A stretch of DNA of 64,000 nt, taken from Thermaurantimonas sp046295455. Its GTDB lineage: Bacteria; Bacteroidota; Bacteroidia; Flavobacteriales; Schleiferiaceae. A model generated the notes under the pieces. The model did no database searches and was not told the origin of the DNA. It saw only the letters and a program-made list of their open reading frames with translations. The translations under genes were made by a program, and so were the position numbers. The stretch spans positions 1 through 64,000 of the forward strand of contig JBKBNI010000008.1 in assembly GCA_046295455.1 (NCBI GenBank), in the 5' to 3' direction. Of the stretch, positions 33,798 to 43,124 are shown in pieces (the stretch's first letter is position 1; every line of letters begins with the position of its first letter).

Positions 33798-35120
33798 TTA
33801 ACGGAAAGAGATTTTTTGTGTTGAGGTCTTACCGGTAGCGTCAATGATTTGCAGCATGTAAACTCCGGTTGCGAGATTGTTTTTAAATATTTGAAAATCT
33901 CCTGTAGCTCTGACCCACTCAGTGATAAGACGACCGCTTACATCAGTAAGACGTAACGTGTAAGATTTATCGCCAAGACGTACAGTCATTATATCATTAG
34001 CAGGGTTGGGAAATATTGAAAATGAGTGTACAGCAGATTCACGAATGCTGATGGTGAGTTTTTCACAGCTATTCCACTTGTATTGAGCTACATCATTATT
34101 ACCTGTACGAGTAAATACCCTATTGAAACCACCGAGACCATTAGGTTCTACACATGCCCGGTCATTGGGGTCAGGGAAGGATTCTTCATTTGCTACAATG
34201 GTAACGTCTCCATTTACAAATTTGTAATAAAGAACAGCGGGACAGAGATTGGGAATAGTTACTTCATATACGCCATTACCAATCGGGGCAAGTGGAACGC
34301 GTCCGGCTTGCCAGGCAGGTGTAGTGAAATCTCCGATCAGAAACACGGTATCTGCAGGCACGGGTCCCGCGCTTAAATCTACGCGGAAAGTCACAGGTCC
34401 ATCCGCTGGCTTTGGAGAGCAGGGAGTGGTCTGATTAAAACAAGTTACGGGGACAGTCTGCATGCTTGATATTGTAATCTGGCGATTGGGAAGACCTTCC
34501 CAATTGGTATTACCTCCGGAATGTGTCCTGAACTTATATTCATGTGATCCGCTATCTACATCGATGGTTACGGTGTAGAGTTTTGGGTTGGCAGCTGATG
34601 CGCTCATGGTTACACCCTGGCCCCAGTTTGCGACAGTACCGGCAAGTGTTACAGAGTCAAACGTGCCGCAGAAGTTCTGTAAATCCACCTGAAAGGTTAC
34701 GCTGTATTTAGGTAGTGGACCTGCTGGACAGGGGGTACACATTCCGAAACAGACCACTGGCACGGTAGTAGCGCCGGTTACAGTTACAGATCTGTTGCCA
34801 TTGGTAGCACAGGCTGCGGGTACACTCTCATCAGAACCCCAAGAGTTTCCATTGATAAACTTATATTCATATGTACCCGGAATGAGGTTTACTGTTACGG
34901 AATAGACTGTAGAGGTACCTACCTGGGTCATTTGGGTGGCAGCAGGATCCCAGTTGTTCGGAAATCCGGCAGCTTGTTGGAAGCTTCCGGCGATTCTAAC
35001 TCCATTAGGCCCAACAGTCTGTGTGGCCATATCTACCTGAAAGGTGACAGGGAATGTAGCTTGCGACATGATTACTCCTCCTGTGAGCATCGCACTAAGA
35101 AGCAAGTAGAATTTTTTCAT
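33798..35120 (-). CDS. T9SS-exported protein with three carbohydrate-binding-like repeats
   Basis: 440 residues. Signal peptide (MKKFYLLLSAMLTGGVIMSQ), then three repeats of about 100 residues, each opening VTFQVDM / VTFQVDL / VTFRVDL (near 24, 140 and 245) and containing a Y-E-Y-K-F or Y-Y-K-F strand. They resemble CBM20/CBM48-type starch-binding or SusE-like Ig modules. The C-terminal ~75 residues are a type A T9SS sorting domain (FSIFPNPANDIMTVRL, LTDVSGRLI, GVYMLQI, TQKISFR). It is divergent from the amylase gene with 63 bp between starts, so a joint role in starch use at the cell surface is likely but inferred. Confidence 0.82.
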   Translation of the reverse strand: MKKFYLLLSAMLTGGVIMSQATFPVTFQVDMATQTVGPNGVRIAGSFQQAAGFPNNWDPAATQMTQVGTSTVYSVTVNLIPGTYEYKFINGNSWGSDESVPAACATNGNRSVTVTGATTVPVVCFGMCTPCPAGPLPKYSVTFQVDLQNFCGTFDSVTLAGTVANWGQGVTMSASAANPKLYTVTIDVDSGSHEYKFRTHSGGNTNWEGLPNRQITISSMQTVPVTCFNQTTPCSPKPADGPVTFRVDLSAGPVPADTVFLIGDFTTPAWQAGRVPLAPIGNGVYEVTIPNLCPAVLYYKFVNGDVTIVANEESFPDPNDRACVEPNGLGGFNRVFTRTGNNDVAQYKWNSCEKLTISIRESAVHSFSIFPNPANDIMTVRLGDKSYTLRLTDVSGRLITEWVRATGDFQIFKNNLATGVYMLQIIDATGKTSTQKISFR

Positions 35121-35183
35121 TTCTCTTTCGTTTTAGTTAGTGTACTTTTTACATTTACCGCGAAAGTAGAACAAAACTTAACA

Positions 35184-37106
35184 ATGAAAAAAAGATTTTT
35201 GTCATATTTAAACAATATGTTAGCAGATGAAGGGAAATTGATTGTAAATCTTCACAGGTTCTTTATATACTGTTGTATTCTTAGTGTCATTGGTACAATG
35301 TCACTGACCGGTCAGTCAAGGTCATCTGTGCTGGTTGAGCGGATAGATCCTCCGATGTGGTGGAGTGGAATGCAGTGGAACGAAGTGGAATTTCTCCTTA
35401 AAGGCAATGCCCTTACCAATGCTACAATAGAGCTCATTTCAGGAAAAGCAACCATATTAGAAGTAACTCCTGCAAAAAATCCAAAGTACCTGTATTTTAC
35501 TGTTAAAATTCCGTCGACTCCACAAACTCAAGAATTGAAATTCAGGGTCAAACACGGCAGGCGCTCACAAATCGTTTCAATTCCGATTATTCCTAAATCG
35601 CATTATGATTTTGATCCGATTACCACTTCTGATGTGGTCTATTTAATTACTCCTGATCGATTTGCAAATGGAAATCCGACTAATGATCGGGTGAAAGATT
35701 TCTTTCAAAATACAATAAACAGAAAAGAGCCTTATGCTCGACATGGTGGAGATATTGCCGGTATTGCTTCGAAGGTGGAATATTTCAAAGAGTTGGGGGT
35801 AAGCGCACTATGGATTTCACCTCTGCTGGAAAACAATCAGCCGCGTGAAAGCTATCACGGATATGCCATCACCGATTTATATCGCATAGATCCACGAATG
35901 GGTACATTGTCAGAATATGTAAACCTGAGTTCGACGTTGCAAAAAAATGGTATTAAGCTGATTAAAGATATGGTTTTTAATCATTTCGGGGACAAAAATT
36001 ATCTCTTTGTCGATATACCTGACTCCTCATGGTATCATTGGTGGCAAACTTTTACGCGCACAAATTACAGGGCTACTACTTTAATGGATCCTTATCGGTC
36101 AGACTACGATCATAAAATAATGATGGAAGGTTGGTTTGATACACATATGCCTGATCTTAATCAAAAGAATCCTAATCTTGCAAAATACCTGATTCAGAAT
36201 ACCCTCTACTGGATAGAAACTGCTAAGCTCAATGGCATCCGAATCGATACCTATGCCTACTGTGATCAGGACTTTATGAGTCAATGGATAGAATCTGTAA
36301 AGCGAGATTATCCCGGGCTTTACATAGTCGCTGAAATTTGGGAACATACGGTACCGCCTCAACTTTTCTTTGATGCTGACCTGCCACAACGCAAATTAGC
36401 TAATACTTACCTTGATGGAATTACAGACTTCCAGTTGCATTTTGCCATAATAGAAGCCCTAAACCGAGAACCCGGTTGGGCTGAGGGAATCAACAAGTTG
36501 TATTACATCCTTTCTTCTGACTATTTATATAAAGCCCCGGAGAAGCATATCACATTTTTAGACAATCATGATGTAGCACGCATTTACGGAGTTTTGGGGA
36601 GGGACTTGCAAAAGCTGAAAATTGCGCTTGGTTGGCTGCTCACGCTCAGAGGAATCCCTTGCTTGTATTACGGTACTGAAATTTTAATGGCTCAAACCGA
36701 TGGACACGGGCTTATTCGTCAAGACTTCCCCGGAGGATGGCAGGAGGATACCATCAATAAATTTACTTCTGAAGGGCGAACAGCCGAGGAGAATGAAATT
36801 TTTCAGTTTATAGGTGGGCTTAACTTATTGAGAAGAGATCATCCGGCACTCGCTTCGGGGCGGCTTACTCAATTTGTGCCTAGGGAAGGGCTGTATTTTT
36901 ACACAAAGACTGATAAAGCGGGAGAACAGTATCTGATTATATCCAATGTGAAATCACAAAGTATTCGATTTAATCCATCTGAATTTATCTCACTGTCATC
37001 CATGCGGCACCTCTTTGGCGATAATGCAGAGATAGCACCGAATGCGACTAATGATTTGGAAGTGGTCGTGCCGGCAAAGTCCTTTTCTATATATAAGATT
37101 AAGTAA
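35184..37106 (+). CDS. GH13 alpha-amylase family enzyme (SusA/neopullulanase-like)
   Basis: 640 residues from the ATG at 35184; the frame is open from 34932 but that part lies inside the divergent gene. A signal peptide-like stretch (FFIYCCILSVIGTMSLTGQ) follows about 25 residues. An N-terminal Ig-like cyclomaltodextrinase-type domain starts VERIDPPMWWSGM. The GH13 barrel has VYLITPDRFANG, KDMVFNHFG, the nucleophile Asp in GIRIDTYAYC, the acid Glu in IVAEIWEH and FLDNHDVARIYG. It probably cleaves alpha-1,4-glucans or their oligomers in the periplasm. A terminator follows directly. Confidence 0.92.
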   Translation: MKKRFLSYLNNMLADEGKLIVNLHRFFIYCCILSVIGTMSLTGQSRSSVLVERIDPPMWWSGMQWNEVEFLLKGNALTNATIELISGKATILEVTPAKNPKYLYFTVKIPSTPQTQELKFRVKHGRRSQIVSIPIIPKSHYDFDPITTSDVVYLITPDRFANGNPTNDRVKDFFQNTINRKEPYARHGGDIAGIASKVEYFKELGVSALWISPLLENNQPRESYHGYAITDLYRIDPRMGTLSEYVNLSSTLQKNGIKLIKDMVFNHFGDKNYLFVDIPDSSWYHWWQTFTRTNYRATTLMDPYRSDYDHKIMMEGWFDTHMPDLNQKNPNLAKYLIQNTLYWIETAKLNGIRIDTYAYCDQDFMSQWIESVKRDYPGLYIVAEIWEHTVPPQLFFDADLPQRKLANTYLDGITDFQLHFAIIEALNREPGWAEGINKLYYILSSDYLYKAPEKHITFLDNHDVARIYGVLGRDLQKLKIALGWLLTLRGIPCLYYGTEILMAQTDGHGLIRQDFPGGWQEDTINKFTSEGRTAEENEIFQFIGGLNLLRRDHPALASGRLTQFVPREGLYFYTKTDKAGEQYLIISNVKSQSIRFNPSEFISLSSMRHLFGDNAEIAPNATNDLEVVVPAKSFSIYKIK

Positions 37107-37131
37107 AAAAACCGACCTGAGGGTCGGTTTT
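37107..37131 (+). terminator. Bidirectional terminator between amylase and OMP genes
   Basis: AAAACCGACC and GGGTCGGTTTT form a near-perfect stem with a 3-base loop; A-rich and T-rich flanks allow use from both sides (amylase on plus, OMP gene on minus). Confidence 0.85.
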
Positions 37132-37150
37132 AAAAAACGAACAACAAAAC

Positions 37151-38266
37151 TTAGGGACTTACATAATTGATTGAAATGTTGAAATAAAAGGCCCCGTCAG
37201 TTTGATTTCTCATGGCATATGGTTGAGTGCGAATCAAGTTATAAAAATCAGGCCCGCCTTTTTCGAGTCGGTCTCCATCAAATGCATACATAATCCGGTA
37301 GCCTGCTTGTAATCCCAGCCACCAAAAATTTTTGATCTGTCGCTGGTAGTCCAGTCTTAGGCGAAGTTCTCCCCTTCGGATCAAAAAATCAAATTCATCG
37401 TTGCTGAATTGGCTGATGCGATAGCTGGAACCCTCCAGTTCATATCCAAAGAGCAACAAAGAACGCGGGCTGAATGTGTAGCGACCATGACCTCTGGCAG
37501 GTAGCAATATCTCGGCTCCCCATTTTCTGGAAAGTGAAGTCCAATTGTACAGCAAGAGAGGTACATAGTTCATACCACCAGCACGATAGGTGCGTGAAAT
37601 ACCTACGGCCCATTGTTTGCGATCGTTGGGTCGCTGACCATACAACACGGCACCAGAATATAAAAGTTTACCGTCTGTGATGTTGGCCCAACTGTAGTTT
37701 CCGCTTACATCGAGCTGAATCTGAGCTATGATAAAGTTCTTTTCATCAAAGGGTATGTAGAAGGTATTGATCCATCCGACTGTGCGAAGTCCATATCGAT
37801 CGAGTGTATCAGTCATATGCATGAGTGAGTCACGCCAAAATTCGTGACTTCTTTTTCTGGCCGTGTATTGCACGTCCCATAGATTCACCTGAGTCTGCCA
37901 AAGAAAGCGATTATTGGATATCACAGGAGTCATAAATTGCAATCGAAGACCTCCAGTGTAGTTTGCAAGTCCTTTTTCAGCATCAAAGTTGAGATTAGTA
38001 CTATCGGTTGGGAAGGTTCCGATTTCAGTGAATCGCATTTCATAAGGTAATTGTACATCCCAGCCCAAAGAAAAGAACCGTTGGGGAGAAAGGCCAAAGA
38101 TTCGGGAATTGGCGTAGGTCTTTGTGGGAGTTCCAAGGTACTCTACATCGCTATAGTCGTAGTCGTCTTCATCGTCCTCTTCGGATTCAGTGATTACTTG
38201 CGAATGGATGGGCATTACAGCCAGGAGGAGCAGGAAGAGGGTAAAATGTGTTAATCGCCAAAGCAT
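37151..38266 (-). CDS. Probable outer-membrane beta-barrel protein
   Basis: 371 residues. Signal peptide (LTHFTLFLLLLAVMPIHSQ), a short acidic stretch (EEDDEDDYDYSD), then alternating hydrophobic/aromatic strands of barrel type (e.g. GGLRLQFMTPV, FLWQTQVNLWDVQY, LRLRLDYQRQIKNFWWLGLQAGY) and a final FYFNISINYVSP. It may belong to the DUF6268-like outer-membrane barrel group, which I cannot confirm. Substrate unknown. It is the last gene of a run starting with fahA, 3 bp after the DUF2147 gene. Confidence 0.7.
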   Translation of the reverse strand: MLWRLTHFTLFLLLLAVMPIHSQVITESEEDDEDDYDYSDVEYLGTPTKTYANSRIFGLSPQRFFSLGWDVQLPYEMRFTEIGTFPTDSTNLNFDAEKGLANYTGGLRLQFMTPVISNNRFLWQTQVNLWDVQYTARKRSHEFWRDSLMHMTDTLDRYGLRTVGWINTFYIPFDEKNFIIAQIQLDVSGNYSWANITDGKLLYSGAVLYGQRPNDRKQWAVGISRTYRAGGMNYVPLLLYNWTSLSRKWGAEILLPARGHGRYTFSPRSLLLFGYELEGSSYRISQFSNDEFDFLIRRGELRLRLDYQRQIKNFWWLGLQAGYRIMYAFDGDRLEKGGPDFYNLIRTQPYAMRNQTDGAFYFNISINYVSP

Positions 38267-38269
38267 ATT

Positions 38270-38734
38270 TTATTCTTTTTTCTTTACGGCCACGCGAGTC
38301 CAGACGTCGGTACGTCCCAAAGCTTTTACCCCGATAAAACCTCGGATGTCTAGGGTATTTTCATCTCTCATCTTAATGACACAGCTGTAAGTATTTCCAT
38401 TTTCCGGGTCATAGATGGTTCCGTCTGTCCATTCGTCTTTTCCGCTATAGTTAAAATCTTTAAGAATTCTGTAGCCTTTTAGGGGCACTTGGCGCATTGA
38501 CTCATCAGGATTGTTTTTATCTACTTTGGGCTGATTGGTTACAGGATCAATGGGTTCGCGAAGCCATACAATTTTACCATAATACTTTTCGCCAATTTTT
38601 TCAATTTTTACACGCGCTTTTCCATGTGAAGGTTCCCATACACCAATTAAGCGGTCCGCTTCATCTGAATTTTGAGAAAATCCCTGAGAAGTGATCCAAA
38701 AAATTGCAAAAAATAAATGAACGATTTTTTTCAT
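38270..38734 (-). CDS. DUF2147 domain exported protein
   Basis: 154 residues. Signal peptide (MKKIVHLFFAIFWITSQGFSQ) followed by one DUF2147 domain (IGVWEPSHGKARVKIEKIGEKYYGKIVW, GYRILKDFNYSGKDEWTDGTIYDPENGNTYSC, IRGFIGVKALGRTDVWTRV). The domain is small, lipocalin-like in outline and of unknown function, widespread in Bacteroidota and Proteobacteria. 3 bp separate it from the OMP gene. Confidence 0.88.
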   Translation of the reverse strand: MKKIVHLFFAIFWITSQGFSQNSDEADRLIGVWEPSHGKARVKIEKIGEKYYGKIVWLREPIDPVTNQPKVDKNNPDESMRQVPLKGYRILKDFNYSGKDEWTDGTIYDPENGNTYSCVIKMRDENTLDIRGFIGVKALGRTDVWTRVAVKKKE

Positions 38735-38746
38735 ACTTAATTCAAT

Positions 38747-39259
38747 TTAATAGTTAACACGCAGTTTAAGCTTGACTAGTGCAGAAAAATCACTATCCAA
38801 ATCTTCTGCCAAATCCGCATCCATTACTATATTTATCCTATCAAGCTGAAGAAACCGTTCAATTTTCTTCTGTTCTTCCGCTACTATCAGTTGGACTTCA
38901 GATTCTTCGGCGGCTATGTTGTTAGCAAAGGCGATCTTCTGCATGTCAACGTTTCTGCCTGAAATCTCAATTTTTGCGTTTTTCACTTTCGTATTTGGAT
39001 CTATTACCAATATTACCTCCTCGAACCGCGCAGATGAAATTTTTTCTTTCGAAAAATCCACTTCGGGAAAAAGCTCCTGGAGGTTTACTTCCCAAATTCC
39101 AACGGCTGTATTGATACCTTCATACAGCGGAGATTCAGCTCTTACTTCTACCACTATCGTGCCCTCAGAACTTTTGTGTGCTCTTTTGCACGCTTGAAAT
39201 TGAAAAAAAACACCCAGACCGGCTAAGAGAAGAAATGCTTTTAGCAATAATTTTTTCAT
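38747..39259 (-). CDS. Hypothetical lipoprotein
   Basis: 170 residues. Signal peptide with a lipoprotein-type end (LLLAGLGVFFQFQAC, Cys near 24). The rest is a compact domain with VEVRAESPLYEGINTAVGIWEVN and a long acidic helix-forming part (AEEQKKIERFLQLDRINIVMDADLAED) and a final strand LVKLKLRVNY. I do not recognise the family. Its ATG overlaps the upstream phosphoribosyltransferase stop by 4 bp, so the two are translationally coupled. Confidence 0.6.
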   Translation of the reverse strand: MKKLLLKAFLLLAGLGVFFQFQACKRAHKSSEGTIVVEVRAESPLYEGINTAVGIWEVNLQELFPEVDFSKEKISSARFEEVILVIDPNTKVKNAKIEISGRNVDMQKIAFANNIAAEESEVQLIVAEEQKKIERFLQLDRINIVMDADLAEDLDSDFSALVKLKLRVNY

Positions 39260-39768
39260 CGCAGATATACTTTATATTGATCAGAAGACAAATCTACAAA
39301 AACATGTTCCTGAAGTGATGTAGATAGCTGAATGCCTATCACATCGCAATAAACAGGAAAGCGCTTATGATTCCGGTCTACCAGTACAGCGGTAGTCAGT
39401 GATGCAGGACGAAAGCGCAAAAAAGGCTTAAGGGCATACAGGAGGGTACTTCCGCTGTTTAGTACATCGTCAACGATTAACACATTTTTGCCATCGAGCC
39501 CGGGAAGGTCGGGAGTGACATTTGCAGGAAGTGTGTGAGGCAAATCCTTGTCAAGAGTTAACTGAAATGAGTGAATCTCAATAGGAGAGATTTCTCTGAG
39601 ACGGTCTGCAAGCAATTGACACAGAATATTGCCTCTTGGAGTAATCCCTACCATATACAGTTCGGAAATGGTGTAGTGATGTTCGTAGATCTGCCAGGCC
39701 ATACGATCGATGATGTGGCAGATGCGTTTGTGTTCTAAAATGGGTGTTTCAGACGGATGATTGTTCAT
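39256..39768 (-). CDS. Phosphoribosyltransferase (PyrR/Hpt-like)
   Basis: 170 residues. Type I PRTase fold with the PRPP-binding motif VLIVDDVLNSGSTLLYAL and an upstream YMVGITPRGNILC loop; the ending IQLSTSLQEHVFVDL is typical of PyrR or hypoxanthine-type enzymes. PyrR acts as a uracil PRTase or pyrimidine regulator, Hpt salvages purines; the sequence does not decide between them. Lies 16 bp after fahA. Confidence 0.82.
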   Translation of the reverse strand: MNNHPSETPILEHKRICHIIDRMAWQIYEHHYTISELYMVGITPRGNILCQLLADRLREISPIEIHSFQLTLDKDLPHTLPANVTPDLPGLDGKNVLIVDDVLNSGSTLLYALKPFLRFRPASLTTAVLVDRNHKRFPVYCDVIGIQLSTSLQEHVFVDLSSDQYKVYLR

Positions 39769-39784
39769 ACATATGATTTAATGA

Positions 39785-41071
39785 TCAATTGTAATAGTCG
39801 ATTGCGGGGAGAACTGTGGAAGTGCACAGACCAAAACCCAAATACATATCATTATTCTGACAGTAAGCACGCATCTCAACGGTGTCACCATCATGCAGAA
39901 AAACGCGCTCGGAGCCGTCGGCGAGTTTCAGCGGCTTAGTGCCCTTCCAGGAGAGTTCGAGCATTGAGCCATAACTGTCGGCCTCTGGTCCGCTGATGGT
40001 GCCTGATGCCATCAGGTCGCCGGCCTGAATATTGCAGCCGTTCACCGTATGGTGTGCAAGCTGCTGGCTCATGTTCCAGTACAGATATTTAAAGTTGCTT
40101 CGACATACGGTTGTAGGCGTCCCTCCGTTGGGGATGATGGTTACTTCCAGGTGAATATCGAAGGTTTTGTTGCCGGTGGTTTGCAGGTAGGAGAGGAGTT
40201 CCTTTTCCGGTTTAGGACCCGCGCAGCGAAATGGCTCAAGGGCATCAAGTGTCACAATCCAGGGAGAGATGGTCGAACCAAAATTTTTTCCCAGAAAAGG
40301 TCCGAGGGGTTGATACTCCCACTTCTGTATATCGCGCGCACTCCAATCATTGAAAATGACCATTCCAAAAATGTACTCTTCTGCCTCATCCACCCTAATT
40401 GGCTGGCCGAGTGGTTTTCCCTGACGTGTGACAAAAGCCATTTCAAGCTCAAAATCGAGTTGTTTACTGGGTGTAAACAACGGATTGCCGCCTTCGGGGG
40501 GGGCAATCTGCCCCCAGGGACGATGTATAGCCGCACCGGACACGACGATGCTGGAGGCCCGGCCGTGATAGGCGATGGGCATATGCAGCCAGTTTGGCAT
40601 CAGAGCATTATCCTTCCCGCGAAACATTATTCCCACATTGGTTGCGTGCTCTTTTGATGAATAAAAGTCCGTGTAATCGCCTGGTTTTACAGGGAGGGTG
40701 AGTTGTACATGTCTGTGAGGTACAATGATGTTATTTTTTATCTCGGTGTCGAGATCATAGAGACCTGCCCGCTTATCTGTGAGCAATTCGATAAGCCGGG
40801 TTCTTACGGCCTTGTGCACATTTCGGGGTAAGGCAATAAAGTCGTTTAGAAATTCTGAGGCAAGATGCTTCAAAACAAGTTCATCGGCACGAAGCAGACC
40901 GCTCTGAAACAGCAGAGATAGATTGATGATATGATCCCCCACACGGCTCACTACAGAGTGGCTTCCATCTTCGAAACAACCTATACCATAAGGGAGATTG
41001 TATACCGGAAAGTCACTCTTATCAGGAATTTCTATCCAGGATTTCAGATTTTTTAATTCAGGTGTATTCAT
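39785..41071 (-). CDS. fahA: Fumarylacetoacetase
   Basis: 428 residues, full FAH length. N-terminal SH3-like domain (FPVYNLPYGIGCF) and catalytic domain with DYTDFYSSKEHATNVG, the metal-binding LDFELEMAFV, FNDWSARDIQKWEYQPLGPFLGKNF, and SGTISGPEADSYGSMLEL. It cleaves 4-fumarylacetoacetate in the last step of tyrosine degradation. Other tyrosine-pathway genes are not in the window. It heads a same-strand run to the OMP gene. Confidence 0.95.
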   Translation of the reverse strand: MNTPELKNLKSWIEIPDKSDFPVYNLPYGIGCFEDGSHSVVSRVGDHIINLSLLFQSGLLRADELVLKHLASEFLNDFIALPRNVHKAVRTRLIELLTDKRAGLYDLDTEIKNNIIVPHRHVQLTLPVKPGDYTDFYSSKEHATNVGIMFRGKDNALMPNWLHMPIAYHGRASSIVVSGAAIHRPWGQIAPPEGGNPLFTPSKQLDFELEMAFVTRQGKPLGQPIRVDEAEEYIFGMVIFNDWSARDIQKWEYQPLGPFLGKNFGSTISPWIVTLDALEPFRCAGPKPEKELLSYLQTTGNKTFDIHLEVTIIPNGGTPTTVCRSNFKYLYWNMSQQLAHHTVNGCNIQAGDLMASGTISGPEADSYGSMLELSWKGTKPLKLADGSERVFLHDGDTVEMRAYCQNNDMYLGFGLCTSTVLPAIDYYN

Positions 41072-41121
41072 TTTGTATGGATATTTGACCAGAATATTAC
41101 CTGCAAACCTACATCAGATTT

Positions 41122-42405
41122 ATGTGGAAAGATGACTATGTTTTTGACCTTATAAAGAAAGAGAAAAAACGTCAAACAGACGGTATTGAGCTCATTGCTT
41201 CAGAAAATTTTGCCAGTGGCCAGGTCATGAAGGCTATGGGAAGTGTACTTACCAATAAATATGCGGAGGGATTTCCCGGAAGAAGGTATTATGGAGGTTG
41301 TGAGGTAGTGGACGAGGTAGAAACGGAAGCCATCAATCGCGCAAAATTGCTCTTCGGGGCAGAATATGCATGTGTGCAGCCACATAGTGGTTCACAGGCA
41401 AATGCGGCTGTATATCTGGCTATTCTGAAACCTGGTGACAAAATCATGGGATTTGACCTTTCTCACGGCGGACACTTGACCCATGGCAGTCCAGTGAGCT
41501 TCAGCGGAAAGCTGTACCAAGCTGCCTTTTACGGAGTGGAGAGGGAAACCGGACTGATCGACTACGAAAAGGTCAGAGAGCGCGTTTTGCACGAGAAACC
41601 CAAACTCCTTATCTGCGGTGCGTCTGCTTACAGTCGGGATATTGATTACAAGACATTTAGATCTATTGCAGATGAAGTCGGAGCTTTTTTATTGGCCGAT
41701 ATCTCGCATCCGTCAGGCTTAATCGCCAAAGGCGTGCTCAATGATCCGCTTCCTCATTGTCATTTTGTGACTACTACTACTCACAAGACCCTCCGCGGTC
41801 CGCGTGGTGGACTTATATTGATGGGCAAAGATTTTGAAAATCCCTTCGGACTAAAAACCCCAAAAGGGGATCTGCGCATGATGTCGTCGCTGCTTGATGC
41901 AGCAGTCTTTCCAGGAGTGCAGGGTGGTCCGCTTGAGCATGTCATCGCAGCCAAGGCAGTGGCATTTGGAGAGGCGCTTACAGATCAGTTTATAAAGTAC
42001 ATCCTGCAAGTGCAGAAGAATGCCCGCGCTATGGCTAGTATGCTAAAAGATATGGATTACAACATCATATCCGGAGGTACTGACAATCACTTGATGCTAA
42101 TCGATCTCAGAAATAAAAACATCAGCGGCAAAGCAGCCGAAGCTGCGTTAGGGCAGGCGGGCATTACGGTAAATAAAAATATGGTGCCATTTGACGATAA
42201 ATCGCCCTTTGTAACCTCCGGTATTCGCATTGGTACTCCGGCCATTACGACCAGAGGTTTGGACGAAAGAGACTGCCAGAATATAGCAGTCTGGATCGAT
42301 GAGGCTTTGAAAAATCATTCTTCAGACAGCACTTTAGCCAAGATTCACAAAGAGGTCAAAAAATTCATGAGGCAATTTCCTCTGTTTCATTGGCATAAGG
42401 ATTAA
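41122..42405 (+). CDS. glyA: Serine hydroxymethyltransferase
   Basis: 427 residues. Typical opening RQTDGIELIASENFAS, QPHSGSQANAAVY, the SHGGHLTHG block, and the PLP lysine in TTTTHKTLRGPRGG. It transfers the hydroxymethyl group between serine and tetrahydrofolate, giving glycine and one-carbon units. Divergent from fahA; a 51-bp gap to the SRP RNA gene follows with that gene's promoter. Confidence 0.97.
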   Translation: MWKDDYVFDLIKKEKKRQTDGIELIASENFASGQVMKAMGSVLTNKYAEGFPGRRYYGGCEVVDEVETEAINRAKLLFGAEYACVQPHSGSQANAAVYLAILKPGDKIMGFDLSHGGHLTHGSPVSFSGKLYQAAFYGVERETGLIDYEKVRERVLHEKPKLLICGASAYSRDIDYKTFRSIADEVGAFLLADISHPSGLIAKGVLNDPLPHCHFVTTTTHKTLRGPRGGLILMGKDFENPFGLKTPKGDLRMMSSLLDAAVFPGVQGGPLEHVIAAKAVAFGEALTDQFIKYILQVQKNARAMASMLKDMDYNIISGGTDNHLMLIDLRNKNISGKAAEAALGQAGITVNKNMVPFDDKSPFVTSGIRIGTPAITTRGLDERDCQNIAVWIDEALKNHSSDSTLAKIHKEVKKFMRQFPLFHWHKD

Positions 42406-42444
42406 GCGATATATTAAGTTTTTATTAAACGGGACAAAAAACTA

Positions 42445-42452
42445 CTTTTGCA
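42445..42452 (+). promoter_or_regulatory. -7 element (TACTTTTG) for the SRP RNA gene
   Basis: A full TAnnTTTG match ending 4 bp before the first base of the RNA stem at 42457, the spacing expected for a -7 element. Confidence 0.65.
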
Positions 42453-42456
42453 AAGG

Positions 42457-42550
42457 GCAAGTCCCATACAACCAGCTCCTCGTGAATCCCCCAGGTCAGG
42501 AATGAAGCAAGGGTAGCGGGTCGTAGCGGTGTGATATGGTCAGCTTGCCC
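42457..42550 (+). ncRNA. ffs: Signal recognition particle RNA, small bacterial type (4.5S)
   Basis: About 94 nt. The core CCCCCAGGTCAGGAATGAAG followed by CAAGGGTAG matches the SRP domain IV pattern 'CCCCCAGG.C.GGAA.G.AGCA.GGTA', the site bound by Ffh. The ends GGGCAAG (42457-42463) and CTTGCCC (42544-42550) pair to close the molecule, and a T-rich stretch follows. It targets signal-bearing ribosomes to the membrane. Exact ends are inferred from the closing stem. Confidence 0.9.
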
Positions 42551-42581
42551 TTTCTTTATTTATGGACATCAGCGTATCGAA

Positions 42582-43124
42582 ATGCAGAAAGAGCCAATAC
42601 GAGTGGTGATCACCGGTGCACCGGGAAGTGGTAAGACGACCATTATCACTCATTTAAAATTAAAAGGCTATCGAGTATTTGAGGAAATTTCCAGAGATAT
42701 CATCCGCCAAAGTCTAACTTCCGGTTCGGATATCCTCCCCTGGAAAAATCTCAAAGACTTCACCCGCGAAGTCTTTAATCGGCGCTCGCAACAATATGAT
42801 GAAGTCACCGATGGTCTGAATTTCTTTGATCGTTCGGTGATTGATACTCTAGCCTACTTACCTCTGGAGGGTCTAAGTCCGGATGCTGAAATGGTAGACT
42901 GGGCTCAGCAAAACCGCTATCATCCCACTGTATTCATCACTCCACCTTGGAAGGAAATTTATAATCGGGATCATGAACGCAGGGAGGATTGGAAGACCGC
43001 CTGCCAGATTCACGAGTTTATTTGTAAAACTTATGAAGATTTAGGTTATCGGCTTGTCTTTGTTCCTCTTCATACGCCTGAGCGTAGAGTTGATTTTATA
43101 CTGGAAAAACTTGGTTTGATGTAA
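42582..43124 (+). CDS. AAA_28-type P-loop ATPase
   Basis: 180 residues from the ATG at 42582; the open frame extends back into the SRP RNA gene and is not believed there. Walker A ITGAPGSGKTTII near residue 12, an FFDRSVIDTLAYL motif (Walker B-like Asp near 84), and an ending rich in helices. This is the small AAA_28 family, structurally close to nucleotide kinases; no substrate is known. It is 31 bp after the SRP RNA and its 3' end carries a terminator hairpin used by the convergent gene. Confidence 0.85.
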   Translation: MQKEPIRVVITGAPGSGKTTIITHLKLKGYRVFEEISRDIIRQSLTSGSDILPWKNLKDFTREVFNRRSQQYDEVTDGLNFFDRSVIDTLAYLPLEGLSPDAEMVDWAQQNRYHPTVFITPPWKEIYNRDHERREDWKTACQIHEFICKTYEDLGYRLVFVPLHTPERRVDFILEKLGLM

